From Epiperipatus broadwayi (Eukaryota > Onychophora > Udeonychophora > Euonychophora > Peripatidae), in NCBI GenBank assembly GCA_028023455.1, contig JAQFVV010012498.1, positions 3,378,797-3,442,796 on the forward strand: DNA of 64,000 nucleotides, given 5' to 3'. The notes below the pieces were generated by a model. That model did no database searches and was not told the DNA's origin. It saw only the letters and a program-made list of their open reading frames with translations. How positions within the stretch are numbered: the stretch's first letter is position 1; the number at the start of each line of letters is the position of its first letter. Positions 59,958-64,000 of this stretch are shown here, in pieces. The position numbers and the translations under genes are program-made.

Positions 59958-60685
59958 TAAAGTAAAATATATATTAAGGTGCATGAGTATGCAAAGTACG
60001 AGGTAAAATTTCCAGTTGAAAAGGAGAAAGGCAGATCAAATTCATACATATTCTGTGGACTCTGAGCTATACTACCCTCCCTGAGGGGGCAGGATGAATT
60101 CGATTAGTATGTGAATGAAACATGGTAGCAACAGGGGGCTAAATTCCATACAAATAAAATGATTCAAACATTATGTTGAAGAAAGTCTACATGCCCATTT
60201 AGAAAGTTTAAAAGAACTATTTTTTACCAGTTAATAAAAAGGAACAAATTGCTATAACATGTAACTATTTAATTGGGACTGCTTGAGTCTGGTATTGCTG
60301 TTTGAAATTTAAACTGCAAATATTGGATATTTCCATTTGCATTTTTAAGATATGGAGTGAAAAATGGTAGGATAGGTTACTGCATATCTTAAAAATGGAA
60401 ATGGAAATATCCAATATTTGCAGTTTAAATTTCAAACAGCAATACCAGTCTTAAACAGACCTAAGTAAATAGTTACATGTTATAGCAATTTGTTCCTTTT
60501 CATTAACTGGTAAAAAATAGTTCTTTTAAACATTCTAAATGGGCATGTAGACTTTCTTCAACATAACCTTTGAATCCTTTTATTTGTATGGAATTTATCC
60601 CCCTGTTGCTGCCTTTCTCCTTTTTATTTGGAAATTTTGCCTCATATGTTGCATACTCATGCACCTTAATATATATTTTACTTTA
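59958..60685. mobile_element. Fold-back element
   Basis: Arms 59958-60354 and 60383-60685 are reverse complements, both ending in TAAAGTAAAA at the outside, with a 28-base loop. The left arm carries an extra segment of about 90 bases at about 60032-60125 (with CTCCCTGAGGGGGCAGG, itself a small hairpin) that the right arm lacks. No ORF. Size and structure fit a fold-back/MITE-type element. No clear target duplication: the flanks are GATGCAT and CTGATGG. Confidence 0.85.
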
Positions 60686-60689
60686 CTGA

Positions 60690-62030
60690 TGGTCTTTTCA
60701 TAGGTTACCAGCTTTTTTTTTAAAAAAAATTTCTTCTGAGAATGCTGCTTGAGTCCTTGTATGTTGTTTTCCTACATTCTGTTTGGGTTTGACTAGCATT
60801 TTCTATTTACTCCAAATTATTGTATGTATTTATCTTATTATCCTTTTATTTCTCCACATCTCTCAGTTATGGTGACTCCTTTTTGTTTTCTGCCTGCCTC
60901 GTGCAGTCTCTATGTCTTGCTGATGTAATTTTGCTTTCTTTTACTTTACCTGTAGTATCCATTTAGGCCACATTAAGTGCATTAATAAACTTTTCATGTT
61001 CTTCCCAGTTCTCTAGGATCTTTTTTCTTTTCTGCTTTGATGTCTGTTCTTGTTTCTGGTTAATAATTTTTATTAATTTAATGAGCCATTGCTCTTACTG
61101 ATTTTTGTTCCATTTTAGAAATCATTTGAAGCAATATTTCTTGCTCTGATCATCTTTTTTTTCATAACATGATCCTAAGGATATGTGATCTTGTGTGATT
61201 CCTTAAGTGTGATTTCCAGGCATTGTTCTTTGAATGACTTGTTTCTGGTTCTATGACTATGTTATATGTACTTATCACATTTGAAATCATGCTATTACTT
61301 ATATTTCATAATGTTCTCAATCATTAATATTATCAAAAATTTCCTCTCACTTTTCAACTGAATTGGTCTAGCTCTCCCATTCATACTCCAAGTAAGGGTT
61401 CATTGTATAAATCCAGATCTGTCCACCCATTATCTGTGATTTTGTGGATTGTTATTTATTTACACACACACACACACAAATATATATATATATATCCCTG
61501 TTTCCATTTCATAAATATATGCTACACTACTTTACAATATAATAAACAAGTCAACAGTTGATTCCTAAGTATAGCCTTTTAAGTAAAATATTTTATCCCC
61601 TAAATTGGCTGTTGGTATATACATCTATACACTAATCCTCTCATTACTGTTTTAACAAAATCAAGCATTTGTGTCTAAATTACCACAATAAACAAAAATA
61701 TTTTTATTTATTAATTAATGGTGTGGTTGTGTTATATCACAATATTTTTAATGATACCACTAACATATAGTGTCATGTATGAAATAAAACTATAAGAATA
61801 TTAGTATATCACTTAATACTGTTTTGAATGATTATTTTATTCTAAAATTCAAAAAAAAACAACTTTCTCTTATATCTATGTCTAATAATTAAAGTTATTG
61901 ACAGCAATGGATAAAATAAAATTCCTATAATATGTAAACTAAAAACTCTCAATATCTATTAAAAAGATCATATTAAATTAGATTTTAGGGATATAAGATT
62001 AATGTACTCAAGCTTCACATTGAGTACCAG
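60690..62030 (-). other. Unassigned, possibly gag-like remnant
   Basis: No intact ORF. Parts of 60740-61380 read on the minus strand give polar helical pieces (for example KQKRKKILENWEEHEKFINA, then TSARHRDCTRQAENKKES) reminiscent of the decayed gag-like frames elsewhere in this window, but with many stops. (CA)n and (TA)n runs lie at 61461-61495. Confidence 0.3.

Positions 62031-62035
<5 letters not shown>

Positions 62036-62092
<57 letters not shown>
62036..62092. repeat. (AT)n microsatellite
   Basis: Pure AT run immediately before the TG of the next LTR, so this long-LTR copy too lies in a microsatellite. Confidence 0.95.
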
Positions 62093-62093
<1 letters not shown>

Positions 62094-62096
<3 letters not shown>

Positions 62097-63751
62097 ACCA
62101 ACCTTGAATTGGCACATATATATATATATAATAATTTTGTCTAAAAAAATTATTAAAATAAAAATCTTTCATAAAAGAAAGACTTAAAATTAAAAGTTTA
62201 AGAGTTTTATTACAGTTTGTTTTTTGAAAAAGGTAAGAGTCAAATAGTTTTCTATAATTAGTTTTTGAAATAAAAGTTACAATTAATTAATTAGAAGGGG
62301 AGAGGGATTTTTCATTAGAAAAGGTCAAGCTAAAGTTTTATAAAAAGAAGTAAAGAGTTTTTCTTATTAGTATTCATTAAAATAAATAGTTAAAAGTCTA
62401 AAAATATAAATCTCTTTTTATTTGAGTTTATTAGAATAAATTATACATGTGCGTAAATGTAAGCTTGTTAATAAAATATATAGTAAATGCGTGTAAATGT
62501 GCGTGTTAAAATCATATTGAAAAACACATGAAAATAAATATTAAAATGAAATATATTTAAAAACACAGTGATGGCTATTAAGTCAAACAAAAGAAAAACA
62601 ACATATTTGCATGGCTACTAATTAAATGATCTTCAAAAACATGAGATTATCAAAGGAATTTCGACAACAGATATTGCTGGAGGATATCAAAATGAAAACA
62701 TGCGTCATATATAAATAGCCAAATTTTTACTGGACATTCAATTGAGTTAATTGTATCAGAGGTCAGTTTATTATGAGTCAATCAAGAATGCAGTGTTAAA
62801 ACTTCGGAAAACTTACAGCTTTCTACAGCCTGGAGTCCGGTAAAACAGCAAAATCTGCCCGTGAAAATAATGTCTGCATAGCAGCTTGAAGAATCTCTTT
62901 CAGTATCTAATTGTCTCCAAGAATAATACCACCTAATAAGCATCAAATCTCCACAAGAAACTTCAAATCTAACCGGTTAAATATACTTCATTGGAAGCAG
63001 CTAACAGCAATCAGCACCCACATTCCAAAAATCCTAGGTAAATAACATTTTTTCTTATATTTCTTCCTAAGCAGCCATCACATTCGTGAATCCTTCAAGA
63101 GCCAAATTATATGAACTCTATAGCACACAAAAATGAACTATTAATTTGTGTGTTCTAAATATCAGATACTATTTAATGCTTTATTATATATGTTAGCGTG
63201 TGAATTAAGTATGTGCATGATTAAATATACCAATATTATGTTAGTTAAAAATTTATAAAAGTATTTATATTTAGTATAATTAATGTTAATAAATTGTCTT
63301 TAAACTTTAGCTTTATTTTTGTCGGTCAATTCTTTTTATCAATCTTTTCATCAATTCTTTATCAATTCTTTTAACCACTACTTGAAACTATATTTTATTA
63401 TTGATAAAAAATAGACTGAGGTAGTCAAGGGATTTTTCGAGTGCTGGATTATGGGCCTACTGTCCAAACACATTAGTCTTGACTAGCTGGTGCCCGGGGT
63501 TTACTCCTAAACAAATAAAGTGTTTGGATAGTAGGGGTTTGAATCTATCAGCCGAGGTGGGCCATGATCTGATCATAAGTATTGTTGATAGTTAAAGCTA
63601 TCAATAATATTTTCCACTTTGCTCGAATGTGCTGGTTTGTTCACATAATATTTATAATTAAATAAGATTATAAATGTAATATAAAGAAGTTTGTAACCAT
63701 CCAAAACATTTGCTGTGTAAGTAAGATCTTCTGCAGATCAAACCCGGCACA
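62094..63751 (+). repeat. 5' LTR of a second long-LTR element (diverged)
   Basis: Starts TGTACCAACCTTGAATTGGC and matches the minus-strand LTRs of the 24844-30547 element over most of its length, for example AATTAATTAATTAG with AAGGGGAGAGGG and GTCGGTCAATTCTTTTTATC. The last 350 bp (about 63400-63751) are unrelated to the other LTRs, so this is a subfamily with a different 3' part. The end CA is at about 63750-63751. Confidence 0.8.
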
Positions 63752-64000
63752 TAAATGACTTTTTCCAACATTGGGGCTGGACCTAAGAAACAATAGGAAT
63801 TAAATACTTTGTTTCTTGTTTGAAAAATTTTTTTTATACAAAAGCTAAATTACGTGTGTTAAAGTGGTTTAATTTTTTTTTTTTAAAAAAGAATTGACCA
63901 AAAATGTTTTTTCTTTAATGAAAAGAGATTTTAATGTTTACATTACTTATAAATAAATCATTCTGTTAAATCAGAGACAGTTAGATGTTTTGGGTGGAGT
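63752..64000 (+). mobile_element. Start of the internal region of the second long-LTR element
   Basis: TGACTTTTTCCAACATTGGG just after the LTR is the equivalent of the primer-binding site at 28858. The following sequence matches the reverse complement of 28621-28850, with AAAGAATTGACC and the final TTAGATGTTTTGGGTGGAGT as landmarks. The element continues beyond the window. Confidence 0.75.

Overview
The window looks like a gene-poor, very A+T-rich stretch (about three quarters A+T or more by eye, not counted) of an invertebrate animal genome. The evidence is long (AT)n, (AAT)n and (GA)n microsatellites, no bacterial operon structure, and a dense collection of decayed eukaryotic mobile elements: Penelope-like retroelements (PLEs), a Merlin DNA transposon, Gypsy-type LTR retrotransposons, a large non-autonomous LTR element, a tRNA-derived sequence, fold-back elements and a complex satellite. 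The host species cannot be named from this sequence. I found no convincing cellular protein-coding gene.

Layout. 1-5 kb: fold-back and dispersed repeats with (AT)n-centred hairpins. 5.6-6 kb: three consecutive perfect or near-perfect hairpins. 8-12 kb: a heavily decayed Gypsy-like element on the minus strand (gag-like, protease-like and integrase C-terminal pieces). 13-14.6 kb: two very long AAT-type microsatellites. 17.17-21.24 kb: a Merlin-family element with roughly 1.2-kb terminal inverted repeats and a broken transposase. 21.56-24.83 kb: three copies of one PLE family, two in tandem on the minus strand and one head-to-head on the plus strand. 24.84-30.55 kb: a non-autonomous LTR retrotransposon with unusually long 1.7-kb LTRs, TG...CA ends, a tRNA-Lys-type primer site, a polypurine tract and a coiled-coil gag-like ORF, but no visible pol. 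30.65-33.73 kb: a near-perfect 3-kb palindrome made of two head-to-head copies of a second PLE family, with reverse transcriptase and GIY-YIG regions. 34.2-43.3 kb: mostly unassigned A+T-rich DNA. 43.3-46.6 kb: a degenerate ORF and a small, internally deleted Gypsy element with 0.38-kb LTRs and an integrase. 46.75-48.97 kb: a 474-bp satellite unit arranged as two forward then nearly three reverse units. 49.48-49.75 kb: a PLE C-terminus ending in a hammerhead-like core. 50.77 kb: a tRNA-like sequence. 56.2-57.7 kb: another Gypsy remnant. 57.99-59.89 kb: a third PLE family, again head-to-head. 59.96-60.69 kb: a fold-back element. 62.09 kb to the end: a diverged copy of the long-LTR element running off the window.

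Two themes deserve attention. First, PLE copies of three different families are each arranged head-to-head (inverted), once as a 3-kb palindrome. Second, a short motif sits near the 3' end of PLE copies from four families: a (C/T)TGA-start core, a 5-6-bp stem that shows compensatory changes between copies, then GAAA or a close variant. It resembles the hammerhead-ribozyme core reported from Penelope-like elements, and the copy at 49725-49754 has an intact CTGANGA...GAAA core.
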